Of a DNA stretch of 64,000 nucleotides, positions 46,877-55,224 are shown in pieces. Position 1 is the first letter of the stretch, and every line of letters begins with the position of its first letter. The notes beneath the pieces were generated by a model. That model was given only the letters and a program-made list of their open reading frames with translations. It was not told where the DNA came from and did not search any database. Both the position numbers and the translations under genes were made by a program. The stretch comes from CANLBN01 sp034111645 (GTDB lineage Bacteria > Pseudomonadota > Gammaproteobacteria > Pseudomonadales > Cellvibrionaceae): contig JAWUWW010000055.1 of NCBI GenBank assembly GCA_034111645.1, forward strand, positions 1-64,000, in the 5' to 3' direction.

Positions 46877-47233
46877 ATGACGGTCTCTAATGCATTAGCC
46901 AATAGACGGCAACTAAGGCGACATAAGTTATCTGTAGAAATTGCGCTTCTCGATAGTGCTAGGTCAGAGACTATGGGTAAGCTTGTTGATATTCATCAAG
47001 AGGGTCTTTTACTACTTGGAAAAGCCTTCGTAATCGAGTCATCGCATCAATTCTCACTGATGTTACCCAACAGCATTAATGGGCAATTTTATATAGAGAT
47101 TGGTGTAGAGTGCTTGTGGTGCCAACCTTCGATAGATAATGACACGCTTTTTTGGGTAGGCTTTACAATTATAGATAAGTCTAAAAATGCCACTGCTGGT
47201 ATACAATCACTGATCAATATTACTGCACCATGA
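46877..47233 (+). CDS. PilZ domain protein with an altered motif
   Basis: A 118-residue single-domain PilZ protein, of the family that binds cyclic-di-GMP. The RxxxR site is present (RRQLRRHKLSV, near residues 10-20). The second motif, normally D/N-x-S-x-x-G, reads DIHQEG, with His in place of Ser, which may weaken binding. It sits 22 bases after the DUF1631 stop, so the two are likely cotranscribed, and it may act as a partner or receptor for that protein. Confidence 0.78.
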   Translation: MTVSNALANRRQLRRHKLSVEIALLDSARSETMGKLVDIHQEGLLLLGKAFVIESSHQFSLMLPNSINGQFYIEIGVECLWCQPSIDNDTLFWVGFTIIDKSKNATAGIQSLINITAP

Positions 47234-47357
47234 AGCTCTCGGAATTAACATAACTGTATTTTTACTTTACTCAAATCATTAATATAATTCATTCATTGAT
47301 TAGATCTGATCTTTTAATTACGATACCACTCCATAAATGTATACAGGTTAACCCTCT

Positions 47358-48632
47358 TTGAACGATATTCCCTTAAGTATTTTATTCAGTATTCTTGGAT
47401 TATTAATTTTTTGCTCGGCTTTCTTTTCAAGCTCCGAAACTGCAATGATGGCATTAAATCGCTATCGTCTAAGGCATTTAGAAAAAAAAGGACATATGGG
47501 GGCCAAGCGCGCATCAGATTTATTGAGACGACCTGATAGATTAATTGGTGTCATTTTAATTGGGAATAATCTTGCTAATAATTTAGCCGCGGCACTAACA
47601 ACCTTAATTGCCCTAAGACTCTATGGCGAGCACTCGGTATTTACAGCGAGTGTGTTGCTCACATTGGTTGTTCTCATATTTGCAGAGGTGACACCTAAAA
47701 CAATCGCTGCACTGCATCCAGAAAGAGTCGCTTTTCCTTTTACTTTACTACTAAAGCCCTTGTTATTTGCTCTCTACCCCGCGGTATGGATCGTCAACCA
47801 TCTGTCAAATGGCCTAGCCAAATTATTTGGCGTCGATATTCATAAGGTCAATACCAATGATCACCTTCATCCAGACGAACTAAAAACAATTGTTGGTGAG
47901 GCCGGCGCCTTAATACCAGATGATCACCAAGATATGTTGCTCAATATCTTAAATTTAGAAAAATCGTCTGTAGAAGATATTATGATCCCACGCAGCGAAG
48001 TCAGCGGAATCAACCTAGAAGATGGTATTGATGAGATTATTAAGCAGCTTGAAGATACCGAGTATACAAGGCTGCCTGTGTTTGAAGGCAACATCAATAA
48101 TGTCATCGGGATTTTACATCTACGAGCCACGGCCAAACTACTGAGTGACCCCTCGCCATTCACTCATGAAAAAATACGTGATCATATTACTGAGCCATAT
48201 TTTGTACCCGAAAGCACATCGCTGAACAAACAGTTAATCAGCTTTAAAACTCATAAACGTAGTATGGCTCTTATCGTTGATGAGTATGGTGAAATTCAAG
48301 GACTAATAACACTTGCCGACCTGCTAGAGGAGATTGTTGGTGACTTCACAACAGATCTTGCCAATACTCGTGAGCCCGACATTACTCCAATAGATAATGA
48401 GTGGTATCTAATTGATGGCAGTGCATCTATTCGTGACGTGAATCGTAATTTATTCTGGGACCTACCAATAGATGGCCCTAAAACACTCAACGGCTTAATG
48501 ATGGAGTATCTTGAAAGTATACCTCGTGGTCAAATTAGCTTCACGATTGACGGTTATGTTTTCGAAACTGTAAAACTTTCTAATACTATGATTGAGTGTG
48601 CAAAAGTGAAATGTTTGAACGAGATCATTTAA
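47358..48632 (+). CDS. CNNM/CorC family transporter (CorB/YfjD-like)
   Basis: A 424-residue protein. An N-terminal DUF21 membrane domain (1-190) contains SSSETAMMALNRYRLRHLEKKG, followed by a CBS pair (about 205-330) with VEDIMIPRSEVSGI and MALIVDEYGEIQGLITLADLLEEIVGD, and a C-terminal CorC_HlyC domain. Members handle magnesium or cobalt efflux in the inner membrane. The start is a TTG with no clear ribosome site. It is close to ypjD, as in Escherichia coli, but with DUF1631 and PilZ genes between them. The MITE follows 37 bases after the stop. Confidence 0.9.
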   Translation: MNDIPLSILFSILGLLIFCSAFFSSSETAMMALNRYRLRHLEKKGHMGAKRASDLLRRPDRLIGVILIGNNLANNLAAALTTLIALRLYGEHSVFTASVLLTLVVLIFAEVTPKTIAALHPERVAFPFTLLLKPLLFALYPAVWIVNHLSNGLAKLFGVDIHKVNTNDHLHPDELKTIVGEAGALIPDDHQDMLLNILNLEKSSVEDIMIPRSEVSGINLEDGIDEIIKQLEDTEYTRLPVFEGNINNVIGILHLRATAKLLSDPSPFTHEKIRDHITEPYFVPESTSLNKQLISFKTHKRSMALIVDEYGEIQGLITLADLLEEIVGDFTTDLANTREPDITPIDNEWYLIDGSASIRDVNRNLFWDLPIDGPKTLNGLMMEYLESIPRGQISFTIDGYVFETVKLSNTMIECAKVKCLNEII

Positions 48633-48669
48633 ACATCTGACCTCAAACAGGTGCGATGAGATTTATGAT

Positions 48670-48831
48670 GAGACCTTTGCACGAAAGCCATTTGACTTCC
48701 ATCCGGGTTTACCCCTCAAGAGGGAACCGAGGAAAAACGTACTCAATCGATTATTTATCACACATAAACTCCCTCTTGACCTGCGTTTTTGCCTTGTCTG
48801 AAAGCAAAATTATCTTAGGTGCAAAGGTCTT
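48670..48831. mobile_element. 162-bp MITE with 13-bp terminal inverted repeats and 5-bp target duplication
   Basis: GAGACCTTTGCAC (48670-48682) and GTGCAAAGGTCTT (48819-48831) are inverted, with 12 of 13 positions matching. The element is flanked by the direct repeat ATGAT at 48665-48669 and 48832-48836. The interior has no transposase frame. The end sequence resembles those of IS5-type elements, an identification made from memory only. It sits between the convergent CorB-type and DUF1289 genes, and its right end supplies two bases of the DUF1289 stop codon. Confidence 0.85.
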
Positions 48832-49021
48832 ATGATAAAAATGGATTAACTTTTTTTTCACGCTCATAGGCTTTTTGAATCACTTGTTTTTTTTGCAGGT
48901 TAGATAAAACACTCCACTGAGTAATTTCATCGGCGCTACGATAACAACCCTGACAAATATCAGCCTTATTTAATGCACAAATCGACATACAGGGTGAAGC
49001 AACTATTTTTTCCTCTTTCAT
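48830..49021 (-). CDS. DUF1289 small cysteine-motif protein
   Basis: A 63-residue protein with the DUF1289 pattern SPCMSIC, ICQGC and RSADEITQW. The four conserved Cys (C-x3-C and C-x2-C) suggest an iron-sulphur cluster or zinc site. Function is unknown; members are often near Nudix or fumarate genes. It is downstream of the NudL-type Nudix gene on the same strand. Its stop codon overlaps the end of the MITE: TAA uses one base from the target duplication and two from the element. The protein end was unchanged by insertion, because the original sequence also read TAA. Confidence 0.85.
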   Translation of the reverse strand: MKEEKIVASPCMSICALNKADICQGCYRSADEITQWSVLSNLQKKQVIQKAYEREKKVNPFLS

Positions 49022-49103
49022 ATTACTTGATTATTCCCAACTTATTAGTTGTCTAATTGCTGTTAATATTTAGCATTGCTTTTTAGCTAGGTATTAGCGT
49101 TGC

Positions 49104-49721
49104 CTATTTCCAGAGCTTTTCTGGCGTATGATGCTTTCTTGGGAAATCATAATTAAAGCAACGCAATAATAGTTCTTTGATAACACCGGCCGTCATCCCC
49201 CAAATTTCATAACCCTGATAATAATAAGCCGGCGCCCAAAATTCCTTTTTATCTCTATGAAAAATATCTGTTCTTACACGACAGCCCGACCTAAGTTCGG
49301 TTAATGGAATCATAAAAATACTGTCGATCTCTGCGGGATTACAGATTAATGATAGCTGAGAAGAATTAATCACCCCAACGACAGGAATTACTTCCGTATT
49401 ATTGCGTGTATGAATCGCTGGCAATAAACCAAGTACACTTACATCACCTGGATTTAATGCGATCTCTTCATCAGCCTCACGTAATGCGGTCCCCAAAGGA
49501 AATTCATCGCCTGGCTCCCACATTCCTCCGGGAAAAGCAACTTCGCCCCCATGATGGGTCATATTGAAGGCTCGCTGTGTCAATAATAACGACATAACCC
49601 CGTTATGTTTTATCAAGGGGACTAATATAGCCGCACAACCTAAAGGCTGTTTAGTATCATGATAAGAATAGTCAGCGCCATTTTTTAAACCAGAACTGAT
49701 CATTTCAACGTTAAATGTCAT
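49104..49721 (-). CDS. nudL: CoA pyrophosphatase-type Nudix hydrolase (NudL)
   Basis: A 205-residue Nudix hydrolase. The Nudix box reads GGMWEPGDEFPLGTALREADEE, preceded by the NudL signature SLLLTQRAFNMTHHGGEVAFPGG. This subgroup cleaves coenzyme A and its derivatives to phosphopantetheine and 3',5'-ADP. A later region (IHTRNNTEVIPVVGVIN) fits the family. It is followed on the same strand by the DUF1289 gene, 82 bases on. The box ends in Ala rather than Gly, as is common for CoA-type members. Confidence 0.88.
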   Translation of the reverse strand: MTFNVEMISSGLKNGADYSYHDTKQPLGCAAILVPLIKHNGVMSLLLTQRAFNMTHHGGEVAFPGGMWEPGDEFPLGTALREADEEIALNPGDVSVLGLLPAIHTRNNTEVIPVVGVINSSQLSLICNPAEIDSIFMIPLTELRSGCRVRTDIFHRDKKEFWAPAYYYQGYEIWGMTAGVIKELLLRCFNYDFPRKHHTPEKLWK

Positions 49722-50021
49722 AGAAAAATTTAATAATTAATAAATTGGTTATAAGGAAAATCTGTGTAATTTCGTGTTTTTCACAAGCTATAAACACCTA
49801 ATGTTGACTTTGACACACTAAATGGTCAAATACTTCGCGAAAAAGCAAAATGTTTAATTTCAAATCTTATTTTTAAGAACAATTTATTCTAATAAAAGCT
49901 ATCTACTTAGCAAAGCTTTTTTTGTAGTATAAGATTTGTACGTATCACCATACAATCAATACTAGCTATTGTATTTAAGGTGGGGGCCTTAGTGTAGCCT
50001 AGTTAAGATAGGAGTTTTATA
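49722..50021. other. Divergent region between nudL and the DUF3135 gene
   Basis: A 300-base gap that must contain two promoters. A TTTGAC/GTCAAA inverted repeat with a 10-base spacer lies at 49809-49830. No other feature was recognised. Confidence 0.4.
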
Positions 50022-50390
50022 ATGTTTGAATATCCATCTTTTAATCATCTACTCAAATTAGCTCAAGAAGATCCAGAAGCTCTAGAAAAATTTCGTCAAG
50101 AACAAGTGGAGCTAATTATTAGTCAAGCTCCAATAAAAAACCAACGACGTCTGCGTGGACTTCAATTTCAGATTGATGCACAACGTGCACTTCACATTAA
50201 TTCTCCTATGGGAGCTTGTTTAAAAATAAGCCAGATGATGCATGACTCTCTCGATGAACTGTGTTCTTGGCTGAATAAAATTACGTCTAGTAAAGATATT
50301 TTTCCTAACGACTTAAACGGTCACGGACACCACCTTCAAAGTAGCCAATGTAGCGCAAAAATAATATGCTTTACTAAGACGAGCCGCTAG
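50022..50390 (+). CDS. DUF3135 domain protein
   Basis: A 122-residue cytoplasmic helical protein matching DUF3135. The conserved outline is FNHLLKLAQEDPEALEKFR, then RLRGLQFQIDAQR and SPMGACLKISQMMHDSL. Its function is unknown. A TAGGAG ribosome site precedes the ATG. A large compound hairpin follows, so it is likely monocistronic. Confidence 0.82.
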   Translation: MFEYPSFNHLLKLAQEDPEALEKFRQEQVELIISQAPIKNQRRLRGLQFQIDAQRALHINSPMGACLKISQMMHDSLDELCSWLNKITSSKDIFPNDLNGHGHHLQSSQCSAKIICFTKTSR

Positions 50391-50428
50391 ACTCATAAAA
50401 ACCCACTACGTATAATGATTACGTAAGT

Positions 50429-50505
50429 AAAAGGCGCAATAGTATTTTTTTAAAAACTTCAGTTGATACCAACTAAGTTTTTAGAACTATTGTGCCTTTT
50501 TTATT
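50429..50505 (+). terminator. Large compound hairpin terminator after the DUF3135 gene
   Basis: Outer arms AAAAGGCGCAATAGT and ACTATTGTGCCTTTT pair at all 15 positions, with one G-U. Inside is a second hairpin, AAAAACTT/AAGTTTTT plus AGTTG/CAACT around ATAC. A T-rich tract follows. The nested form is unusual, and it may work bidirectionally. Confidence 0.75.
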
Positions 50506-50569
50506 TGTTTTGATGGCTCGTTAGATAAATTCAGTTAATGGGCTTGTTGATTAAACGTTAGGGGATTGT

Positions 50570-51118
50570 ATGAAGTTTTGCAGTATGTGTGGCGGCTCGA
50601 TTAATTGGTCAATACCCAAAGGGGATAACCGCGAACGCTATGTTTGTAGTGATATAGAATGCGGTGAAATTCATTATCAAAATCCACGAATCATTACTGG
50701 TTGCCTACCTTTCTATAAAAATCAAGTACTTCTTTGCAAGCGCGCCATTGAACCTCGCTATGGTTTATGGACACTACCCGCTGGTTTTTTAGAGAACCAA
50801 GAAACCACTCAGCAAGGTGCTCAGCGCGAATCAATTGAGGAGGCAAATGCAAATCTCGATATTCAAGATTTGTATACTATTTTTGATATTCCACATATCA
50901 ACCAAGTTTATTTTTTTTATCGCGCCGAACTTATTGATACCGATTTTAGCCCTGGAGTAGAGTCTTTGGACGTTAAGTTATTTAATTTAGAAGATATACC
51001 TTGGCAAGAGCTTGCGTTTCCAGCAATCAAAAAAACCTTAGAATATTATATTGAAGACACCGCAACCCAAGAATTCAAGTTTAGATCGGAGATATTAGCA
51101 CCTACAAAGATCAGATAA
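50570..51118 (+). CDS. Zinc-ribbon Nudix hydrolase
   Basis: A 182-residue protein. A small zinc ribbon at the N-terminus (CSMCGG and CSDIECG, near 4-34) precedes a Nudix domain with the box LPAGFLENQETTQQGAQRESIEEANA. The box ends with Asn-Ala rather than the usual Gly, but the REUxEE core is intact. It resembles the NudC-like/plant NUDT23 group, which acts on NADH, FAD or ADP-ribose-like dinucleotides; the substrate is not certain. The terminator upstream separates it from the DUF3135 gene. Confidence 0.88.
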   Translation: MKFCSMCGGSINWSIPKGDNRERYVCSDIECGEIHYQNPRIITGCLPFYKNQVLLCKRAIEPRYGLWTLPAGFLENQETTQQGAQRESIEEANANLDIQDLYTIFDIPHINQVYFFYRAELIDTDFSPGVESLDVKLFNLEDIPWQELAFPAIKKTLEYYIEDTATQEFKFRSEILAPTKIR

Positions 51119-51189
51119 TAATCGTTAATAATTTTCAATGAGCAATGAACTTATAAAGACTGATAGGGTTTCACAAGCAAGAAAATTAA

Positions 51190-51501
51190 TTAATAATCTG
51201 CTAGCTTCCATACTTCGTAGGCTGGCTCTTCAAAGGGATGGGATTGCCTAAGCGCTTTAATGACCTGCTTTACAGCAGCATCATTACAAACCATTTCAAC
51301 TTTGTACTCATCAATAGTTTCTAATTTATCTTGTTGGCCTATAAATGGCTTGCTGCCTTTCATTGGTATAAACTGACCTTGACCTAAGACCTGCCAACAA
51401 CATTGGTCATATTCACCCATTTTACCTGCCCCTGCTTTAAAAACAGCTTTTTTAGTTTTTTCGAGATGCGATTGAGGCACAAAAAAGGCTAATTTATACA
51501 T
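51190..51501 (-). CDS. NIF3-like / YqfO-type small protein
   Basis: A 103-residue protein beginning MYKLAFFVPQSHLEKTKKAVFKAGAGKMGEYDQC, similar to the central insertion domain of NIF3/YqfO proteins and the stand-alone CutA1-like/PII-like fold. It ends HPFEEPAYEVWKL, a typical YqfO motif. The frame opens upstream at 51537, within the mlaC coding end, but the ATG at 51501 matches the family N-terminus. It lies downstream of mlaC on the same strand, with a 20-base gap. Its function is unknown. Confidence 0.82.
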   Translation of the reverse strand: MYKLAFFVPQSHLEKTKKAVFKAGAGKMGEYDQCCWQVLGQGQFIPMKGSKPFIGQQDKLETIDEYKVEMVCNDAAVKQVIKALRQSHPFEEPAYEVWKLADY

Positions 51502-51521
51502 ACTGATACCTTTGCTATAAA

Positions 51522-52154
51522 CTATCGCTGACCCCATTCATTAATAGTCCTTGTAACATCGCCTTTATTTTTTTTCACTTCAGCATCAAATTGACCGCGA
51601 AATGTCTGACCCAAATTAATACCATTTAGTATTACATTAATCATCTTCCATTGACCTTGATTATTTTTAGCCATTGAGTAAGAGACTTGATTAGCACTTG
51701 CACCACCACTAATTTCTTGAACAACAACAGTTCTGCGTTCTTCATCATTGATAGGGTTTTGAGGTGGTAAAACGGCGATCGCTAAATCACTAAAATTAGA
51801 CATTCCACTTCCGTAAGTATTCACTAAGCCGAGCTTGAAAGATTTGGCAAATTGCGACACCTGCTCAGTGGTGACTTCTTTAGCATAGTTTCCCATAACA
51901 CCACGAGCTATATAATCGAAGGCAATGACAGGGTCTAAAATTTTAGATAGCTCTTCAACAAAGATTTCTGGTTCGCCAACAGGATCTAAGCCCCTATTCA
52001 AAGCATCCAAAACAAGCTGTGTAGTATCTTGAACAACATTATGCGGAGCAGAATCAAATGTTGGCTTTATCACGTTCACTTTTGCCACCGCCATTGATGA
52101 GAGACAGACAAGAAATAATCCAACAAAATAAAACACTGATTTACTATGATTCAT
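51522..52154 (-). CDS. mlaC: MlaC-like phospholipid-binding periplasmic protein (Ttg2D)
   Basis: A 210-residue exported protein with a signal peptide (1-24, ending AVA) and a Ttg2/MlaC domain. Typical stretches are DPVIAFDYIARGVMGNYAKEVTTEQV, EISGGASANQVSYSMAKNNQGQWKMINVILNGINLGQTFRGQF. MlaC shuttles phospholipids between the outer and inner membranes with MlaFEDB and MlaA. Here it stands without mlaF, mlaE, mlaD or mlaB, although the flanking yrbG-kdsD genes are the usual neighbours of that operon. It could serve complexes encoded elsewhere. Confidence 0.88.
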   Translation of the reverse strand: MNHSKSVFYFVGLFLVCLSSMAVAKVNVIKPTFDSAPHNVVQDTTQLVLDALNRGLDPVGEPEIFVEELSKILDPVIAFDYIARGVMGNYAKEVTTEQVSQFAKSFKLGLVNTYGSGMSNFSDLAIAVLPPQNPINDEERRTVVVQEISGGASANQVSYSMAKNNQGQWKMINVILNGINLGQTFRGQFDAEVKKNKGDVTRTINEWGQR

Positions 52155-52533
52155 CTTCTTATAACCCTATTTTTACCTTATTTAAAATACTTACATTATG
52201 AGCTTGTATAACCAAGTTACGTCTTTACTTAGACACTCACTGCATAACCATAAATTTGAATATTATGGTCTGAAACTTGAAAAATCGCCTTTCTTAATTG
52301 TGGTGAAAACCTTTGTTCTGATGTCTCTTATATGGCTTTAACATAGAAATAGTTCAAACATTAATTAATAATTAGTTCGCAATTTTTACTGACAGCTTGA
52401 GCCGCACACTATAACATCCGCATGCTTATGCTGAAATGTAAATCCTTGCACAACAAGCTATTTATAAACAAATTTTCTGAATAACTCCAAAGTAATCACT
52501 TTAACCAAATATAACTGAACAGAGACTGAACAT
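52155..52533. other. Divergent region between mlaC and yrbG
   Basis: A 379-base AT-rich gap. It should hold the promoters of mlaC and of the yrbG-lpt operon. I saw no clear hexamer pair and no mla gene remnant. Confidence 0.4.
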
Positions 52534-53490
52534 ATGTTTGACATACTTCTTCCATGGATAGCCATACTTATTGGCTTTACGGGTCTCATTTGGAGTGCTG
52601 ATAAATTTGTTGAGGGCAGTGCAAGCATTGCGAGTCGCTTTGGTATCTCAAAATTAATTATTGGCTTGACCGTTGTTGCTTTTGGTACCTCTGCTCCTGA
52701 AGTCGTTGTGTCAATAAGTTCTTCTTTAAGAAATGCAGGAGATCTAGCCATCGGCAATGCTATTGGCTCTAACCTTGCCAACATTGGCTTAGTTCTTGGT
52801 ATTACTGCGCTTATTGCGCCACTACCCATCAAGACACATATACTTAAACAAGAATTCGTCATTATGTTGGGCGTCTTTTGTTTAGCAGGATTTTTTCTAT
52901 TTGATAGCAGACTCTCTTTATTAGAGGGCATCATTCTTGTCAGCATGATGATACCTTTATTGCTATGGATTGCTTATTCAAAAAAACAACATCCAGAAGA
53001 CGGAGAGGAGCTTCCTGAAATAACATCCATGAAAGCAGGAATCCTGTGGTTTATATTTGGCCTTAGTTTACTCATAGCAAGTGCAGAGATATTAGTTTGG
53101 GGCGCAAAAACGGTCGCACTTGAATTTGGTGTCAGTCCACTTATCATAGGACTAACGGTGGTTGCTGTGGGCACCAGCTTGCCAGAACTGGCAGCGTCTG
53201 TGATGAGCGCACTTAAAGGTCATCATGATATTGCTATCGGCAATGTTATTGGCTCAAATATATTTAATCTTTTATTGGTCATGGGAATAGCGCCTATTAT
53301 CAACCCTATATCAATGGAGGCAGAAGTATTTAGTAGAGACTTTGCCGCTATGAGTATTATCGCTTTATTCTTAGGCGGCGCCATGCTGTTTAGTTACTTA
53401 AAAAGTAAAGGCAATAGTCAATTAGGGCGACTAACTGGCATTGGTTTGTTAATATTGTATCTGGCTTATTACACTTTATTATTTAAATGA
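52534..53490 (+). CDS. yrbG: Calcium/sodium antiporter, CaCA family (YrbG)
   Basis: A 318-residue membrane protein with ten or so spans in two inverted halves. The alpha repeats are GTSAPEVVVSISSSL with GNAIGSNLANIGLV and VGTSLPELAASVMSAL with GNVIGSNIFNLLLV. A short charged cytoplasmic loop (SKKQHPEDGEELPE) divides the halves. It exchanges calcium for sodium or protons. It begins the yrbG-kdsD-kdsC-lptCAB cluster and overlaps kdsD by four bases (ATGA). Confidence 0.94.
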   Translation: MFDILLPWIAILIGFTGLIWSADKFVEGSASIASRFGISKLIIGLTVVAFGTSAPEVVVSISSSLRNAGDLAIGNAIGSNLANIGLVLGITALIAPLPIKTHILKQEFVIMLGVFCLAGFFLFDSRLSLLEGIILVSMMIPLLLWIAYSKKQHPEDGEELPEITSMKAGILWFIFGLSLLIASAEILVWGAKTVALEFGVSPLIIGLTVVAVGTSLPELAASVMSALKGHHDIAIGNVIGSNIFNLLLVMGIAPIINPISMEAEVFSRDFAAMSIIALFLGGAMLFSYLKSKGNSQLGRLTGIGLLILYLAYYTLLFK

Positions 53491-54512
53491 CGGCTATCTT
53501 CATGACACCAGCAGCGCCATCTGAGCAAAAGGGCTTGATCACAAGCAATGAAACCTTCATAAAGGCAGGCAAGCGCACTATTGCATTAGAAATTGCGGCT
53601 ATCAAAGCTCTCGGTGATCGTATTGATGAAAATTTTGTCAAAGCTTGCCGTATTATTTTGGAGTGCAAAGGACGCACTATTGTCACAGGAATGGGGAAGT
53701 CGGGCCATATTGGCAAAAAAATAGCCGCAACCCTAGCAAGCACAGGATCACCATCATTTTTTGTGCACCCTGGTGAGGCTAGCCACGGTGATCTTGGAAT
53801 GATTACTGCCAACGATGTTGTTATTGCCATTTCTAACTCGGGAAGTTCAGCCGAAGTCGTGGCTTTGTTACCGACTATTAAACGACTCGGCATACCATTG
53901 ATTAGCATGACAGGACAACACCGTTCTCCTTTAGCACTGCAAGCTGACACAAATTTAGATGTCAGCGTCGAAAGTGAAGCCTGTCCCTTAGATTTAGCGC
54001 CAACATCAAGCACAACTGTCACACTAGTGATGGGGGATGCCTTGGCCGTTGCCCTCTTAGAGGCGCGAGGATTTACACCAGAGGATTTTGCTTTTTCACA
54101 TCCCGGCGGCGCATTAGGCCGACGCTTAATATTGAAAGTTGGCGACATTATGCATGGCGGCGATGATCTACCTTCCGTGCGAGATAATACATTGTTACCC
54201 CAAACATTAATCGAAATGACACAGAAAGGCTTAGGTATTACGACCGTTATTGATAGCGACAATAAATTAACTGGCGTCTTCACCGATGGAGATTTACGAC
54301 GCGCTATTGATAAAAATATCGACATTAACCACGCGCTCATTAAAGATGTAATGTCTGCAAATCCAACAACTATAAGTCCAAATATGTTGGCTGTTGAAGC
54401 CGTCGGCTTAATGGAGCGACAATCGATTACCGCATTAATTGTTGCTAATGAGCAACAGCAGCCGATTGGTGTCATACATATGCATGATATTTTACGCGCG
54501 GGTATTTTATAA
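53487..54512 (+). CDS. kdsD: D-arabinose 5-phosphate isomerase KdsD
   Basis: A 341-residue enzyme that makes arabinose 5-phosphate for KDO. An N-terminal SIS domain (about 40-190) has VTGMGKSGHIGKKIAATLASTG, HPGEASHGDLGM and SNSGSSAEV, and two C-terminal CBS domains (about 215-340) follow. The length is slightly longer than in Escherichia coli (328) because of an N-terminal extension; an ATG at 53502 is an alternative start. The overlap with yrbG implies translational coupling. Confidence 0.96.
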   Translation: MTAIFMTPAAPSEQKGLITSNETFIKAGKRTIALEIAAIKALGDRIDENFVKACRIILECKGRTIVTGMGKSGHIGKKIAATLASTGSPSFFVHPGEASHGDLGMITANDVVIAISNSGSSAEVVALLPTIKRLGIPLISMTGQHRSPLALQADTNLDVSVESEACPLDLAPTSSTTVTLVMGDALAVALLEARGFTPEDFAFSHPGGALGRRLILKVGDIMHGGDDLPSVRDNTLLPQTLIEMTQKGLGITTVIDSDNKLTGVFTDGDLRRAIDKNIDINHALIKDVMSANPTTISPNMLAVEAVGLMERQSITALIVANEQQQPIGVIHMHDILRAGIL

Positions 54513-54630
54513 AATAGTCATCGTTTCTGTTGGTCGATCATAAACAATCTATCGACTATTGAAAATCTTAAACGACAATAAAAATGCTTGCCACTAAACC
54601 TATTCATAATCTTGATAAAAAAGTAACGCG

Positions 54631-55170
54631 ATGAAACTCTCAGAAATTAATTCTTCCATTATAGATCGCGCTCGTAAGATTAAATTATTGGTGCTTGATG
54701 TCGATGGCGTACTTACTAGCGGCCAACTTTTTTTTACCAACTCAGGTGAAGAGATAAAAGCATTTAACTCGCTCGATGGTCACGGTATTAAAATGCTCCA
54801 AAACAGTGGTGTAAAAGTCGCTATTATCACCGGTAGAACTAGCCATATCGTCGAAAAAAGAGCGGCTTCTCTTGGTATTAATATACTTATACAAGGTCGA
54901 GAAGATAAGCTAGCCGCACTCCAAGAAATTAGACAAGAGTACTCTTATGAAACAGAGGAGATTGCTCATATGGGCGATGACCATCCTGACTTACCGTTAA
55001 TTAAAGCTTTAGGGCTTGGAATGAGTGTCGATAGTGCGCATTGGTTAGTCAAACAACATGCTCATTGGATAAGCCAATTTAAAGGTGGTGAAGGTGCTGT
55101 AAGAGAAGCCTGTGATCTAATTATGATGGCGCAAGGCACCTATGATGACTCAATTAAATCTTATCTATAG
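54631..55170 (+). CDS. kdsC: 3-deoxy-D-manno-octulosonate 8-phosphate phosphatase KdsC
   Basis: A 179-residue HAD-type phosphatase. The nucleophile motif is LVLDVDGVLTSG (first Asp near residue 23), followed by ITGRTSHIVEKRAASLGI and the metal motif HMGDDHPDLPLI. It hydrolyses KDO 8-phosphate to KDO. It forms tetramers in relatives. It is separated from kdsD by 118 bases. Confidence 0.95.
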   Translation: MKLSEINSSIIDRARKIKLLVLDVDGVLTSGQLFFTNSGEEIKAFNSLDGHGIKMLQNSGVKVAIITGRTSHIVEKRAASLGINILIQGREDKLAALQEIRQEYSYETEEIAHMGDDHPDLPLIKALGLGMSVDSAHWLVKQHAHWISQFKGGEGAVREACDLIMMAQGTYDDSIKSYL

Positions 55171-55224
55171 ATATTATTTATATTACTGACATAAAAAACT
55201 ATTTATAAAGAATCATTCTTAAAA

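Noticed and set aside
48670..48831. A possible complete insertion sequence
   Set aside because: The interior is about 136 bases with no transposase frame, so it can only be a MITE or remnant.
53483..54475. A 330-codon open frame antisense to kdsD
   Set aside because: kdsD is certain on the other strand; the antisense frame has Ser/Pro-rich composition typical of a shadow frame.
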